IMG/VR virus record: IMGVR_UViG_3300044710_000061
Location: 1-59,819 of that record
From: a virus
Length of the DNA stretch: 59,819 nt
Strand: one strand, 5' to 3'
The stretch's first letter is position 1. Every line of letters starts with the position of its first letter. This document shows positions 6,905 through 16,267 of this stretch, piece after piece. Below the pieces are notes generated by a model. It was given only the letters and a program-made list of their open reading frames with translations, was not told the origin of the DNA and made no database searches. Position numbers and translations under genes: made by a program.

Positions 6905-7206
6905 CGACGAAACGCTGGATAGATGAATATCTCGCATGGAATGCGAGTACTGAAGTGCGCCACCTGCAATCTCGATGGGAAAGGCAAAAAAAGTTAGCCC
7001 TGATGGTTCTTGACGAGAAGAAATCTCTAGAGGAAATAGCAAAGGCTACTGGAAAAAAACGAGCTTCGTTAGCCAGCGATATTTGTTTTGGTGCTCTTGT
7101 TATGAGAGAAGAGCGGGAAGATGCAATGAAACTTTACGAGCTTACTCGTGAACCTGGCATTGGACACATAACAGCTATTAAACGATTCCTGGAATCTACC
7201 TCATGA
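6901..7206 (+). CDS. HTH-like moron protein
   Basis: 101 aa, ATGA overlap with the preceding gene. The middle (KKSLEEIAKATGKKRASLASDI) reads as a helix-turn-helix, and the bases are more AT-rich than the neighbouring late genes, a sign of separate origin. It may regulate the moron or a host gene. Its last codons overlap the 3' end of the facing virion gene by 6 bases. Confidence 0.6.
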   Translation: MTTKRWIDEYLAWNASTEVRHLQSRWERQKKLALMVLDEKKSLEEIAKATGKKRASLASDICFGALVMREEREDAMKLYELTREPGIGHITAIKRFLESTS

Positions 7207-8634
7207 TCCATAGCAAACCCAGTCAAAGACTGCGTTCGCGGTAGACGTGAAGTTGATGACTAAGGTACCGGTGCTCGGGACTACTGTCGTCGGAGCCACC
7301 TGGTGACCGGAAACAACGCAACGGGGCGCCGCGGAAAACGCGGTGCCGAACGTCACGGTGCAGGATGTCGCCGAAGCTGTCTGATTGCCCACCGTTCCAG
7401 ATATATCTGTGCCACTTATCGCACCGCCAGTCCCATTGCATCCCGCTGTCACGGTCGGAGCGACGCCAGACCCAGCATAGGTGGCATGGCCGCCGGTAGC
7501 TGATGCAGAGAGTGTCATGGTTCCGCTCGTCAAACCGTTCAGTACAAGCGTTCCATTGGTGGAATTGCTAGTGCCACCTCCCACAATTTGCCCGGATGGA
7601 CTAATGGCAAATCCTGGGGACTTGAAGGCAAAGCCGCTATAGGTACCGCGGCTGAGATCGACACCATTGACGAGCGACGCATCGTTACGGAATGCCGTAT
7701 CGGATACGGTAGCGGCAGATACATAAAATCCATTGACGTCGGTGCTCGATGAACTCACCGGATTGGTCATGAACCCGGCAAAGCAGGTGTTGCTACCGCC
7801 ACACGTCGCCATAAATCCGGCGTTAAAACTGGAGCTGCTAAATGTTGTGGTCTGATTGGTCCCGCTGCTGTTGATGGCGTTCCCCTCGGTTCCAATCAAC
7901 GTTGAATATGCAACCGTTGCTGTGGCAATACCCACAAGCCCTTCGCAGTTTCCGAGTGAAGCGGTTGTGCAAGCTCCAGTTCCATACGCTCCAGCAACGC
8001 CGCCATTACCCGCAGTCTCGACAGCTTCGAACTGAGCCGCTTGATTTATGATATTACTTCCGCTGCCAATCTTTACCGTCGAAGCGTATAGAGTCGGCAC
8101 CACGCCATTGGTGCTTGTGTTGTTCCTTACAGTCTGGAAAATAGCGGTCGCCTGATCGTCGTTGACTGGCGTGCTAAAGTTTCCCCTCACCCCAAGGAAA
8201 AGAGAATCCGCAGCGCCGGCCATATAGGAATCGGCCACCGCGAAAGGGTTGCCAAGCGTTACGGCAAATTGATGCGCTGTCTGATTGAGGGTGCCCCATA
8301 GAACACAATCCGTGCCATCAAAGATGTTGAATGTCGTTCCGGTAGGCGCTCCAGTCGTATTCACGAATGTCTGATACGTCGAGAGCGATGGCGGGCTGCA
8401 CGTTGGGCCGCTTGGTGGCAGAGCACTGCTAGTCGAGGCAACCATATCAAGCAGCGTTTGCCGCGCATTAAACGGAGTAATGAAGTTCTGCGTATTGTCT
8501 GGCCACAGGTTGTTAATTTCCGTCTCCAGAGCCATCGGTGTTTTCGGCGTACCGGTCTGGGCCATTGCACCGAACAACGATGCAAGCCATATTGATCCTG
8601 ACAGGAGAAGGCGAGCAAACATGAATGCTTTCAT
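7201..8634 (-). CDS. Virion/tail protein with signal peptide
   Basis: About 477 aa from ATG 8634; ATG 8622 and ATG 8667 are alternatives, none with an ideal ribosome binding site. Begins with a signal-peptide-like stretch (LLLSGSIWLASLFGAMAQ), then ETEINNLWPDNTQNFITP, a motif I associate with rhizobial phage tail proteins. The rest is Gly/Ser/Thr/Asn-rich beta sequence ending in FTSTANAVFDWVCYGS. Probably a tail fibre or spike component; last gene of the tailspike group. Confidence 0.6.
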   Translation of the reverse strand: MKAFMFARLLLSGSIWLASLFGAMAQTGTPKTPMALETEINNLWPDNTQNFITPFNARQTLLDMVASTSSALPPSGPTCSPPSLSTYQTFVNTTGAPTGTTFNIFDGTDCVLWGTLNQTAHQFAVTLGNPFAVADSYMAGAADSLFLGVRGNFSTPVNDDQATAIFQTVRNNTSTNGVVPTLYASTVKIGSGSNIINQAAQFEAVETAGNGGVAGAYGTGACTTASLGNCEGLVGIATATVAYSTLIGTEGNAINSSGTNQTTTFSSSSFNAGFMATCGGSNTCFAGFMTNPVSSSSTDVNGFYVSAATVSDTAFRNDASLVNGVDLSRGTYSGFAFKSPGFAISPSGQIVGGGTSNSTNGTLVLNGLTSGTMTLSASATGGHATYAGSGVAPTVTAGCNGTGGAISGTDISGTVGNQTASATSCTVTFGTAFSAAPRCVVSGHQVAPTTVVPSTGTLVINFTSTANAVFDWVCYGS

Positions 8635-8800
8635 ACCTCTAGTTCTCATTGCTCTATCTGTCTTCATTGCTTTCCATGTCGGATACGAAGCCGGCTTACG
8701 TGAAGCCAATTCCGAATGGGTCAGCATTGTCCATGCTCCAGGCGTGTGTGTGACCGCAGTCGATAATCCTACTTGCTTTGCGCAGCCTTTGCGTCGCTGA
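8621..8800 (+). CDS. 59-aa one-TM protein antisense to virion gene starts
   Basis: ATG 8621 with AGGAGAAGG upstream. One N-terminal membrane segment (FIPLVLIALSVFIAFHVGY), then a polar part with two Cys. It overlaps the 5' end of the facing virion gene and, at its 3' end, the coiled-coil gene at 8769. Single TM plus short periplasmic part would fit a lysis or exclusion peptide; unproven. Part of its hydrophobicity could arise from being antisense to a signal peptide, so it could be spurious. Confidence 0.45.
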   Translation: MNAFIPLVLIALSVFIAFHVGYEAGLREANSEWVSIVHAPGVCVTAVDNPTCFAQPLRR

Positions 8801-8993
8801 GTTGCTTTTCGAGATCTGCAATCTTGTTCTGCAAGTCGGTTACTGCAGCCGCGCAGGAGGCCAAGTTATCAAGCGCACTGTTCCGCTGCTGCTGATAGTA
8901 GGGAACCAACTTCGCTGCAGTTGATGCGGATGGCTGTTGCGCGAGAGCCACGGATGTCATCGTCATAAGACTGGCAACCACTAAACTTTTCAT
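8769..8993 (-). CDS. Small secreted coiled-coil protein
   Basis: 74 aa from ATG 8993 with GAGGTGAC upstream. Signal peptide SLVVASLMTMTSVALA followed by a helical region with LDNLASCAAAVTDLQNKIADLEKQLSDAKA. No lipobox before the single Cys, so not an obvious outer spanin. It lies right after the tailspike gene; role unknown. Confidence 0.65.
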   Translation of the reverse strand: MKSLVVASLMTMTSVALAQQPSASTAAKLVPYYQQQRNSALDNLASCAAAVTDLQNKIADLEKQLSDAKAAQSK

Positions 8994-9000
8994 GTCACCT

Positions 9001-11289
9001 CTACGGAGAGCCGCCGCCGATTGTGTTGCCAGTTCCACTATTGCCAACGTTAGATGTATTGGCGGCATAGTTATTTGACTGCACGTTGTTATTGTCTGCC
9101 CCAGCCTGCAAAGCTATACCGGTCGTAAATCCTTGTAATAGATTTCCGGTGATTATGTTTGAATCTGAACCCGACGTAAGTTCAATTCCGAACGTCGATG
9201 AATTAACTGTAGATAAGAAAGTATTTCCTACAAAAGCACAAGCCTGGCAGATGCCTAAAAATCCGACACCATTAGCGTTATTGACGAAAAAATCATTACC
9301 GGTAAACGTGACTCCGCCAACCAGCGTCTGAAACAGAACGTCAGAAACAATGTTATCAAAATTAGTCCCTTGGAGTAAGGCAGACGTTAATCCCCCAGTC
9401 TCCCCTGACAATGTAGCGATCCCATACTGATTTCCAATCAAATTCGATGAATTTACCTGCAGGCCCTGCACGAAAGAACCGAATAGTATTCCATATTGTT
9501 CAAATCCAATATTCGCAGATGTAACATTAAAGCCTACAGCAAAAGTAGAACTGGCCGGAAGCCCAACGAGAGATATACCGGTACCAAGACGACCGCTTGA
9601 CCCAAAAATGGATACGCCCGGTAAGTTGACATTGGATACATTGGCAATATTGACGCCGATAGTCCAGTAATCTGTGAGCGCGTATCCGTCGTCTCCTCGT
9701 ATCGTTACGTTACTAATATCCGACAACGCAGTAGTGGCAGGGTTGGAATTTGCAGAGCTTTGATTCAAAGTAATTGCGTTGCCGCCGGATGAGGCTCCAG
9801 TCGTAAAGGTCAAGTCTCGTATATGTACCGATGACGATGGACTGCCATAATTTATGACCATTCCTCCTGACGAATTCGGCCATGTTAATATTGTATTGTC
9901 AGAACCGCTTCCTCTCAGCGTGAGAGAAAAAATTCCAGTTGGAATGGAGATTGTAGGAGATGACTGGAAAAGGTATTTTCCTGGCTGAAAATAGATGCAT
10001 CCTCCGTTGCCAGTCATTGATGCAAATGCGTTCAATAGCGGCATTGTGTTGTCTGTGGAATCATTTCCAGCGCCGCCGAAGGCCGTAATAAGGATGCACT
10101 GATTAGTGTTGTTGACAATGATCGGGTTTAGAATGTGGAACGAATTCTCAGTCGCCGAATAGATCACGGATATAGGATTGTTAGCAACGAGTTCACCTCC
10201 GCTGAGTGCTTCCGGACCCTGCGATGTATCTTTGACCACAGGAATGGCGCCAAAGCTTGAAGGATTTATCGTTGTCGCCGCCGTGTTGTCCGATAGGGCA
10301 ATGAAGTTGATGATCGAACCATCCGTGGCATTGAATCCAGGATCTACCAGAGTGATAACATTTGGAGTACCACCCGCAATGCCGGCCCAAAAAACGTTCT
10401 GCTGGGCAGATGTGTCGGTCGTCAGCTTATCCCAGACAGTGTTGCCGATCGAATCTTGCAGAACCTGACGATAGATTCCCGTGCCGTAGATCGTGGCACA
10501 GCCATTGGCATCCAGCGTCACCGGATTAGTATTGAGCACGGTCTGTGTGCTGTTCTGCCAAGTCTGCTTGAAGGTGGTGGTGTTGGGAATGTAGAAAAAT
10601 ACGTTTCCGCCGGCCAAGGCGTTGTTGATTGTGATGCTCTCGACCTGAATGGAAAAACCGCTGGTGCTGCCAATCGACTCGGAGGCGGCAGAGATGGTGT
10701 CCCCTACTTGATATTGAATGCCAGGATTGAGAATAGTCACTTGCGTGACTGCGCCACCTGACACGGTAATGTTGGCCGTGGCGTTCATACCGGATCCACC
10801 GGTCACCAGTACGCCGGCATAAGTCCCAGAGGTTCCGCCTGTACCACCTATTAGGTTTCCCAATAGGCCGAGCATGCCTGTCCCTGTAGTGGACACACCA
10901 GACACGGGAACAGAGAATCCAGTTCCGGAGCCACCCAAATTGGCGGGAGATGCCGACAGCGTATCGTTCACCGCAAAGTGGGAACCGACATTGGTCATCG
11001 AAATTGTGGCTACAACGCCGCCAGCTACGACGATCGTAGCTCGAGCTCCAAAGCCATTACCGCCCGTCAAGGGAACGTTCGTGTACGTGGCATTGGCATA
11101 GCCGGACCCACCCGTAATCGTCCCCAGGGTCGTTATTGGACCGTATAGACCACCTGACGTTGGGGTTGTGGCGTTAAAACATTGCTCGCCGTTAGGTAAC
11201 AGGGTAGCGGCGGCGTGCGCTTGCTCAAGGTGGGCGCAAAAGGCTAGAATGGCCGGTATGAGCCGTGAGGCAACTTTTCTCGTCATCAT
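9001..11289 (-). CDS. Tailspike with right-handed beta-helix domain
   Basis: 762 aa. N-terminal signal-peptide-like segment (residues 6-26), then Gly-rich repeats (GGSGYANATYTNVPLTGGNGFGA), a middle adaptor, and from about residue 400 a beta-helix: NDSTDNTMPLLNAFASM...GGCIYFQPGKYLF, the pectate-lyase-3 start, then Asn-rich coils to the end (NNNVQSNNY). This is the usual build of podovirus tailspikes that bind or cut surface polysaccharide. Position after the gp16-like gene equals P22 gene 9. A signal peptide on a tailspike is unexpected. Confidence 0.75.
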   Translation of the reverse strand: MMTRKVASRLIPAILAFCAHLEQAHAAATLLPNGEQCFNATTPTSGGLYGPITTLGTITGGSGYANATYTNVPLTGGNGFGARATIVVAGGVVATISMTNVGSHFAVNDTLSASPANLGGSGTGFSVPVSGVSTTGTGMLGLLGNLIGGTGGTSGTYAGVLVTGGSGMNATANITVSGGAVTQVTILNPGIQYQVGDTISAASESIGSTSGFSIQVESITINNALAGGNVFFYIPNTTTFKQTWQNSTQTVLNTNPVTLDANGCATIYGTGIYRQVLQDSIGNTVWDKLTTDTSAQQNVFWAGIAGGTPNVITLVDPGFNATDGSIINFIALSDNTAATTINPSSFGAIPVVKDTSQGPEALSGGELVANNPISVIYSATENSFHILNPIIVNNTNQCILITAFGGAGNDSTDNTMPLLNAFASMTGNGGCIYFQPGKYLFQSSPTISIPTGIFSLTLRGSGSDNTILTWPNSSGGMVINYGSPSSSVHIRDLTFTTGASSGGNAITLNQSSANSNPATTALSDISNVTIRGDDGYALTDYWTIGVNIANVSNVNLPGVSIFGSSGRLGTGISLVGLPASSTFAVGFNVTSANIGFEQYGILFGSFVQGLQVNSSNLIGNQYGIATLSGETGGLTSALLQGTNFDNIVSDVLFQTLVGGVTFTGNDFFVNNANGVGFLGICQACAFVGNTFLSTVNSSTFGIELTSGSDSNIITGNLLQGFTTGIALQAGADNNNVQSNNYAANTSNVGNSGTGNTIGGGSP

Positions 11290-11545
11290 ATGGGGCCTGT
11301 TTTGGCTGGGCGCATGTTTGCGCTCAATGACCTATTGGATAGTCGTTGTTTTCTTAGCCGTGATGCTCCAGTGGATCGATAAAGTGCCGATCGCGTACGA
11401 ACATCTCGACAACATCGAGCATTGGTGGCTATTCGGCTGCAATGTTCTGGTGCTGATAATTATTGCCCAAGCCGGCTATCTCCGCGATGCATTGGCGAAG
11501 CGAAAACAATCACGGATTCTCAGCGGGATGGACCGTAACTCGTAG
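11258..11545 (+). CDS. Plus-strand three-TM protein inside the late region
   Basis: 95 aa from ATG 11258. Two adjoining hydrophobic segments (ATFLVIIWGLFWLGACL, YWIVVVFLAVMLQW) and a third (WWLFGCNVLVLIIIAQAGYL), then a basic tail. It overlaps the 5' end of the tailspike gene and the 3' end of the ejection-protein gene on the other strand, and fills the gap between them. Might be a holin-like or superinfection-exclusion membrane protein. Confidence 0.5.
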   Translation: MSREATFLVIIWGLFWLGACLRSMTYWIVVVFLAVMLQWIDKVPIAYEHLDNIEHWWLFGCNVLVLIIIAQAGYLRDALAKRKQSRILSGMDRNS

Positions 11546-13840
11546 CGGTTCGCGTTGAGTTGTTGCTAATCCAGGAAGTAAATTCAGACCCCCCGGTTGA
11601 TTCCCGCGGAGACCTGACCTGATCATGGCGTTCGCTATCGTATTGCTGCGCGCAACTGATCCAAGGCCAGCGCCAGCGGCAAGCGTTCCCGCACCTATGA
11701 GGGCATTCCTCTGCCAACTATCGGGATCGATATAAGTTGATCCACCGAGACCCACAGCCCCGAGCCCAAGAGCCCCGGCAGCTGCTTGCGGTAAATGCTG
11801 AAGAAGAAGAGAGCGCTCTGCAGTCCCACTACTCGACGGCTCAACCAAGAAGCGCCTGGCAATGCGCCCTAATTCACCGGCATCGGTGCTACTGTAATCA
11901 AGAGCCTTGAGAATTTTAGCTGGTGAGATGTTCCCCGTCGTCGCCTCATTGGCCAATGGTTCTAATGATTTAGCTACAAAATATTTGTAGTCAGCAGCAT
12001 CCTTAAGGGCTTTCATCTGAGGATTGTTGCGCCCGACAAGATTTTCCAGCGCATCCTTAATGTCAGATGCGTAGGTACCGATTTTTGAATCCTTAGAATT
12101 GATGGCCTTATCAAGGGGGCCGTTCTCACGCGTGAGGGATTGGAATAGGTCAGGGTCAAGCGTGTGCGTCCCCTGATTGACCTTATCCAATACGTTCCCG
12201 ATATGGCCCTCGACCAACCTAGCTTGTGGCTTTTCTAGATTGTAACGCGCATTGGTTAGCGTGTCGGTCAGATCCTGATAGAATTTCTGATCGAGGTTGA
12301 GGTGGCCCATATTGGCCTTGGCGGCGTCATATAGTCCGTAAGCAGTTCTCTTCGCCGTATTGATCACGTCTGGCGTGATCTTATCCGAGGCAACTCCCAT
12401 CTCATTAGCTAGACCGCGCTGCAACGCAGCTTGCTGCTGTGCGGAATGTGGGCCTACACCAGTGAACGGTAATCGCTGAAGGACCGAGTCCATAAATCGA
12501 ACAGTCGGATTTTCAGAAATCTGAGACCACCGAACCGGTATCCCGAACTTTTGCCTTGCTGTCTGGGCGAGTTGCGCGGTGTCGCGATCAATGCCAAACA
12601 AGCGACCGAATTCACTGCCCACCACCCCTAGAGGCGCCCCGAACTCGGCTCCAGCCCTGGCCTGCTCCAAAACAGGCGTGTCAGATTTTGCTGATGTAAG
12701 GACGTTGGTGCCGGCGCCCGTCGCCGCCCCTGTAAGAGCCGGTCCAAGGATGCGTCCGGCATAAGGAATGCGAGAGATGGCCCCCAATGCTGGGGTAACT
12801 CCTGGCACCGCGCTCAAGGCACCGCCGCCGGCTGCAAGCATCGGAGCTGTTCCGGAAATCTCACCACCGACTTCTCCAAGTCTGCCAGCAAAACCGGGAT
12901 CTGATGCCTCGTAACCAGCCCTATTGGCCTCAATTCCAGACTGAACACCACGGCGCCAATCTGACACAGCCTGCGCATTCTCTGGAGAGAGGTAGCCATG
13001 CGCAGCCAAAGAACTTGCGCCCCTTTCACCGAGCGCCGCAATACCTTGAGCCAATGTATCGCCGACCGTGCCAATGCCTCTTCCAATACCTGCCGCTGCT
13101 CTTATGGCAACGTCAGACATGCTATCCGGAGACTTGCCGGTTACGAGGTCGGTGATATTCTTCGGACCGTGCCCGTGGGCTTCACCGGTAATGCGATTGA
13201 TAAACTCAGGAATCGTCTCTCTGTCTGATGCCTTCGCAGTTGTGGGAGACGAAGATGGCGAGGGCGCAGCTGGTGCCGCTGGGGACTCAGTATCCTTCGA
13301 AAGCCAATCCCCTACGTAATCCCTGGCCTCTGCCGGAACAGCAGCGGGTGGTGCAGACTTCTTCGGCGCTTCTGGCTCCGCATTCAGCCAATCGTTGATG
13401 TAATCGCGATCCGGCATGCCAGACACTCTTCCTTCAGGGGCATAGAAAACGTGGCTGCCAATTCTCAAACCTTGACCATGTGCCCAATCTGGCAAGCGAC
13501 CGTAGCGCTGTTGGACAATATTCGGTTCCAGAAAATGAGTCATTCCCTTGGTTGGGTCAGCAATCTTTCCAGCGAGAACACCATCGACAATTTGCGCTGT
13601 GCGTTGATAGCGATCTGAATTTACAGGAATGTTGATCAGTTCATTCGATCTGGTGTCCCATGGCTCCCATTGCCCTTTGGCAAATAGGACATCCGGCATT
13701 GTCTTTCCGTATTTTCCTGAAGCAAGTCGGTTAAGGGCGACATGTGCTACCGCAGCCTGACCGAGAGCAGGCTGATCATCAGCCTCCCCGATGACGGTTC
13801 TGATAAGAAGATCACGCGAGACGCGATCAAGATCAGGCAT
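11510..13840 (-). CDS. Large ejection protein with SleB-type wall hydrolase domain (gp16 position)
   Basis: 776 aa. The N-terminal 140 residues carry the Hydrolase_2/SleB pattern: RTVIGEADDQPALGQAAVAHV with the catalytic Glu at 19, then ALNRL and KGQWEPW. The rest is long, Ala/Gly-rich and helical, typical of proteins ejected with the DNA. Order after the gp7/gp20-like genes equals P22 gene 16. It would open the peptidoglycan and form part of the DNA channel at infection. Confidence 0.75.
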   Translation of the reverse strand: MPDLDRVSRDLLIRTVIGEADDQPALGQAAVAHVALNRLASGKYGKTMPDVLFAKGQWEPWDTRSNELINIPVNSDRYQRTAQIVDGVLAGKIADPTKGMTHFLEPNIVQQRYGRLPDWAHGQGLRIGSHVFYAPEGRVSGMPDRDYINDWLNAEPEAPKKSAPPAAVPAEARDYVGDWLSKDTESPAAPAAPSPSSSPTTAKASDRETIPEFINRITGEAHGHGPKNITDLVTGKSPDSMSDVAIRAAAGIGRGIGTVGDTLAQGIAALGERGASSLAAHGYLSPENAQAVSDWRRGVQSGIEANRAGYEASDPGFAGRLGEVGGEISGTAPMLAAGGGALSAVPGVTPALGAISRIPYAGRILGPALTGAATGAGTNVLTSAKSDTPVLEQARAGAEFGAPLGVVGSEFGRLFGIDRDTAQLAQTARQKFGIPVRWSQISENPTVRFMDSVLQRLPFTGVGPHSAQQQAALQRGLANEMGVASDKITPDVINTAKRTAYGLYDAAKANMGHLNLDQKFYQDLTDTLTNARYNLEKPQARLVEGHIGNVLDKVNQGTHTLDPDLFQSLTRENGPLDKAINSKDSKIGTYASDIKDALENLVGRNNPQMKALKDAADYKYFVAKSLEPLANEATTGNISPAKILKALDYSSTDAGELGRIARRFLVEPSSSGTAERSLLLQHLPQAAAGALGLGAVGLGGSTYIDPDSWQRNALIGAGTLAAGAGLGSVARSNTIANAMIRSGLRGNQPGGLNLLPGLATTQREPLRVTVHPAENP

Positions 13841-13853
13841 CTAATTAACCCGA

Positions 13854-15101
13854 TTACCTTTTCGCCGCAGCAGGCATATCAATGATCCCTGCCTCGTCGG
13901 CTGACCGTAGAGAATTGTTAACCCGCGCCCGCTCTGCTGGAGTCAATGATTTAAGGAACTTAGCTCGCTCCGCAGGCTCCATCAGATCGATTTTGAACGC
14001 TCTGATATCGTTTTTCTTAGTCCAATCCGCCTTTGCAGCCGCGTAATTCTCCGGTCCAGCTTTGGACGCTTCTTGAATTTGCGCTTGTTCAGCCCGGTTA
14101 ACGGCAATGCCAGTCTTGATAAGATCCGGCAACGCAAAGTCTGTCACATGGACATTAGGAGAACCGCTCACCGTTGTGGATAGGCCTTGATCAGAGTGCA
14201 CCCCAAGGGAACCGGCTCGATTCTGCAGTGTCTGCGTCAAATACTTCTTGGCGCCGGCAAAATCCGCCAATTTCTTCGGGTCAATACCTAGCGCAGCGCC
14301 AAGCGTCGGGCTAAGCGACTGTATCAATCCGGCAACATCTTGCCGGGCTTCTGCGCCAGGTCCAAAGTTTCCGCCCTTGGCCTGGAAGTCATTTACGGCC
14401 CTTAGTGCTTCGGTCCACGGCGTCATCCTTTCATTAAATTTCGAAGCAACACCTTGATCCTCGACCAATCTGTTGGCGGATGCTTGAGCCGTCAAACCAA
14501 GCCCTGTCGGCAATACGCCAGCAATATTTGCAGAAGTTGTGGGAATGGTTCCTCTTGCTCCACCAGGACCGACAAGCTCCTGCCTATTGGATTGCTCAGC
14601 AGGAGAAAGACCGAGATTGCGAATCATTCCCTGCGTTTGAGGTCGGTTACGAGAATTAATCAGGGAATCCTGAATGGGAAGAACGAGATTTGTCGGAACG
14701 CCTAGACGTCTTGCCGTTGCGGCCGCCGCGTTCACACTCTCGTTGCTTGGATTGTCACCCAGAGCACCGAATACCGTGGATAGAATCTGCTTGAATTGGT
14801 TTGAATTCTGCGTCTGAGTGCCAATGACATTCTGAAGTTGCTGCGGAGCCTGGCCGCCGAACAAGGCTTCAGGATATTTCTGAAGCGCATCTCTAGCCTT
14901 TTCTGGATTAAGTGTCAGATCAGGATTGAGCGATTCCTGATAGACTTGGCCGATTGCATTTTTTGCCTTCAACTCCTGCATCAGAAGTTGATTGCGCGTT
15001 AAAGATTCGAAAAGTCCTAGCGCCTGCGTCGGATTAGCCCCTCCACCTTGCGAAGGCTGCGGATAGAGACCGATCGGAGGCGGTACAGCTAGATCAGGCA
15101 C
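13854..15101 (-). CDS. Internal virion (ejection) protein, gp20 position
   Basis: 415 aa from GTG 15101, which overlaps the stop of the upstream gene. Gln/Asn/Ala-rich and helical (LFESLTRNQLLMQELKAKNAIGQ), with a C-terminal part rich in charged helices. No catalytic motif. Its place between a gp7-like gene and the SleB-domain gene matches P22 gene 20, so ejection into the host is likely. Assignment is by order and composition. Confidence 0.6.
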   Translation of the reverse strand: MPDLAVPPPIGLYPQPSQGGGANPTQALGLFESLTRNQLLMQELKAKNAIGQVYQESLNPDLTLNPEKARDALQKYPEALFGGQAPQQLQNVIGTQTQNSNQFKQILSTVFGALGDNPSNESVNAAAATARRLGVPTNLVLPIQDSLINSRNRPQTQGMIRNLGLSPAEQSNRQELVGPGGARGTIPTTSANIAGVLPTGLGLTAQASANRLVEDQGVASKFNERMTPWTEALRAVNDFQAKGGNFGPGAEARQDVAGLIQSLSPTLGAALGIDPKKLADFAGAKKYLTQTLQNRAGSLGVHSDQGLSTTVSGSPNVHVTDFALPDLIKTGIAVNRAEQAQIQEASKAGPENYAAAKADWTKKNDIRAFKIDLMEPAERAKFLKSLTPAERARVNNSLRSADEAGIIDMPAAAKR

Positions 15102-15633
15102 GTCCGTAATGTCCCATTGCGCCTTGAATGTCGGCTAGGTGGTTATCGGGATCGGCTGTCTTATCGATTAATTGATCATGGACTCCGCCAAAGGCTTTGC
15201 CATGATCCTCAAGAACCTGAGCCTTAGCAAGGACAGCCTGTACAAGATGTTTCTGTAGCCACTGTTTCTGCTGAAACGGCTGATCTGGAACGCTAGCAAG
15301 CTGCGACACGGCGTCTCCCGGTGTTATGATGCGGCTAGCCACCAAATTGGCAACACCATCCGTGATCTTGGATTTAATATTGGATTTGCCGACTGCGGGA
15401 TCCTTTAGGATTGCCTTTAGCTCTTTTTCGATGGCGTCCATATGTCGGAGGACGGCAACTGTCTGCCCATGCGTAGGCGCTGGAGCCTGCGGGGCACCCT
15501 GCTGGGCACCTGAAGCCATTGCCTGTCCTGGCATAGGAGCGCCTTGCAATACCCCTCCTTGAGGCTGCCCCGGTGCCTGGATGGTGTTCGGAGCGGGAGG
15601 TGGTCCGCCCGCATCAAGTACGCCTTGAGCCAT
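15094..15633 (-). CDS. Virion-associated Pro/Gln-rich protein
   Basis: 179 aa from ATG 15633 with GGTGGAGAACTG upstream; the longer ORF start at 15783 lies in an overlapping gene and is rejected. The N-terminal third is Pro/Gly/Gln-rich, and the rest is helical (LRHMDAIEKELKAILKDPAVG). Between ejection-protein genes, so probably internal to the particle. Confidence 0.65.
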   Translation of the reverse strand: MAQGVLDAGGPPPAPNTIQAPGQPQGGVLQGAPMPGQAMASGAQQGAPQAPAPTHGQTVAVLRHMDAIEKELKAILKDPAVGKSNIKSKITDGVANLVASRIITPGDAVSQLASVPDQPFQQKQWLQKHLVQAVLAKAQVLEDHGKAFGGVHDQLIDKTADPDNHLADIQGAMGHYGRA

Positions 15634-15635
15634 GA

Positions 15636-15857
15636 TCAGTTCTCCACCGGAGTGATGGCATCGGGTGTCATCCCTGGGCCAATGCGATGCCGCAAAGTAT
15701 TGCGGCCGTGGCAGCCAGGGCACTCCAAGGTAGGTGCACTCGGCCAGACATATGCCGTGAATTCTTTGCCGCAGTCCTGGCAATCAACCCTGAAGCGTAC
15801 CGACCCCTGTAGCGCAGCTCTGATTTTCGCTAGTTCTTCATCGCGCGCCATGTTCAT
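15636..15857 (-). CDS. Zinc-ribbon protein
   Basis: 73 aa from ATG 15857, which overlaps the preceding TGA (ATGA). Two pairs of Cys (CQDC and CPGC, about 18 residues apart) form a clear zinc ribbon, preceded by a charged helix (ARDEELAKIRAALQGS). Small zinc proteins of this type occur among rhizobial phage virion genes; role unknown. Confidence 0.65.
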   Translation of the reverse strand: MNMARDEELAKIRAALQGSVRFRVDCQDCGKEFTAYVWPSAPTLECPGCHGRNTLRHRIGPGMTPDAITPVEN

Positions 15858-16261
15858 CCATAAATTCCAGAGCCACCGAACCCGCCATTCATTGATGGAC
15901 CCGCACCGCCGATACCAAGCTTTTGTAGGAGCATTGAGACTAGCTGTTGCCATTGCTGGCCTGATCCCGATGAGGCGCTTGGCGCAGCTGTGACACTGGG
16001 ATTCGATGCCCCTAGCGAGGATCCAAAAGGCTGGCTCTGCATTAGGTTGGACTGGCCCCCGAGAATAGGTGATGATACTGGCCCACTTAAAGACATTCCA
16101 GGCGAAGCTATATCCGGTTGCCCCGGCTGATTCTGCTGTCCTTGTCCAAGGGATCCTAATCCGGCCAACTGGGTCATGGCAGAAGTCCTGATGCCAGCGT
16201 TTGCATTCAGCATCCCGGCCGGGGTCTGCAGACTTTGGCCGCCGAGCAATAAGGGGAACAT
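15854..16261 (-). CDS. Gly/Gln/Ser-rich virion protein
   Basis: 135 aa, low-complexity (GLGSLGQGQQNQPGQP...GGFGGSGIYG), no catalytic motif. Seven bases after the gp7-like gene and coupled to the zinc-ribbon gene. Probably an internal or connector-associated structural protein. Confidence 0.6.
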   Translation of the reverse strand: MFPLLLGGQSLQTPAGMLNANAGIRTSAMTQLAGLGSLGQGQQNQPGQPDIASPGMSLSGPVSSPILGGQSNLMQSQPFGSSLGASNPSVTAAPSASSGSGQQWQQLVSMLLQKLGIGGAGPSMNGGFGGSGIYG

Positions 16262-16267
16262 TTATCC

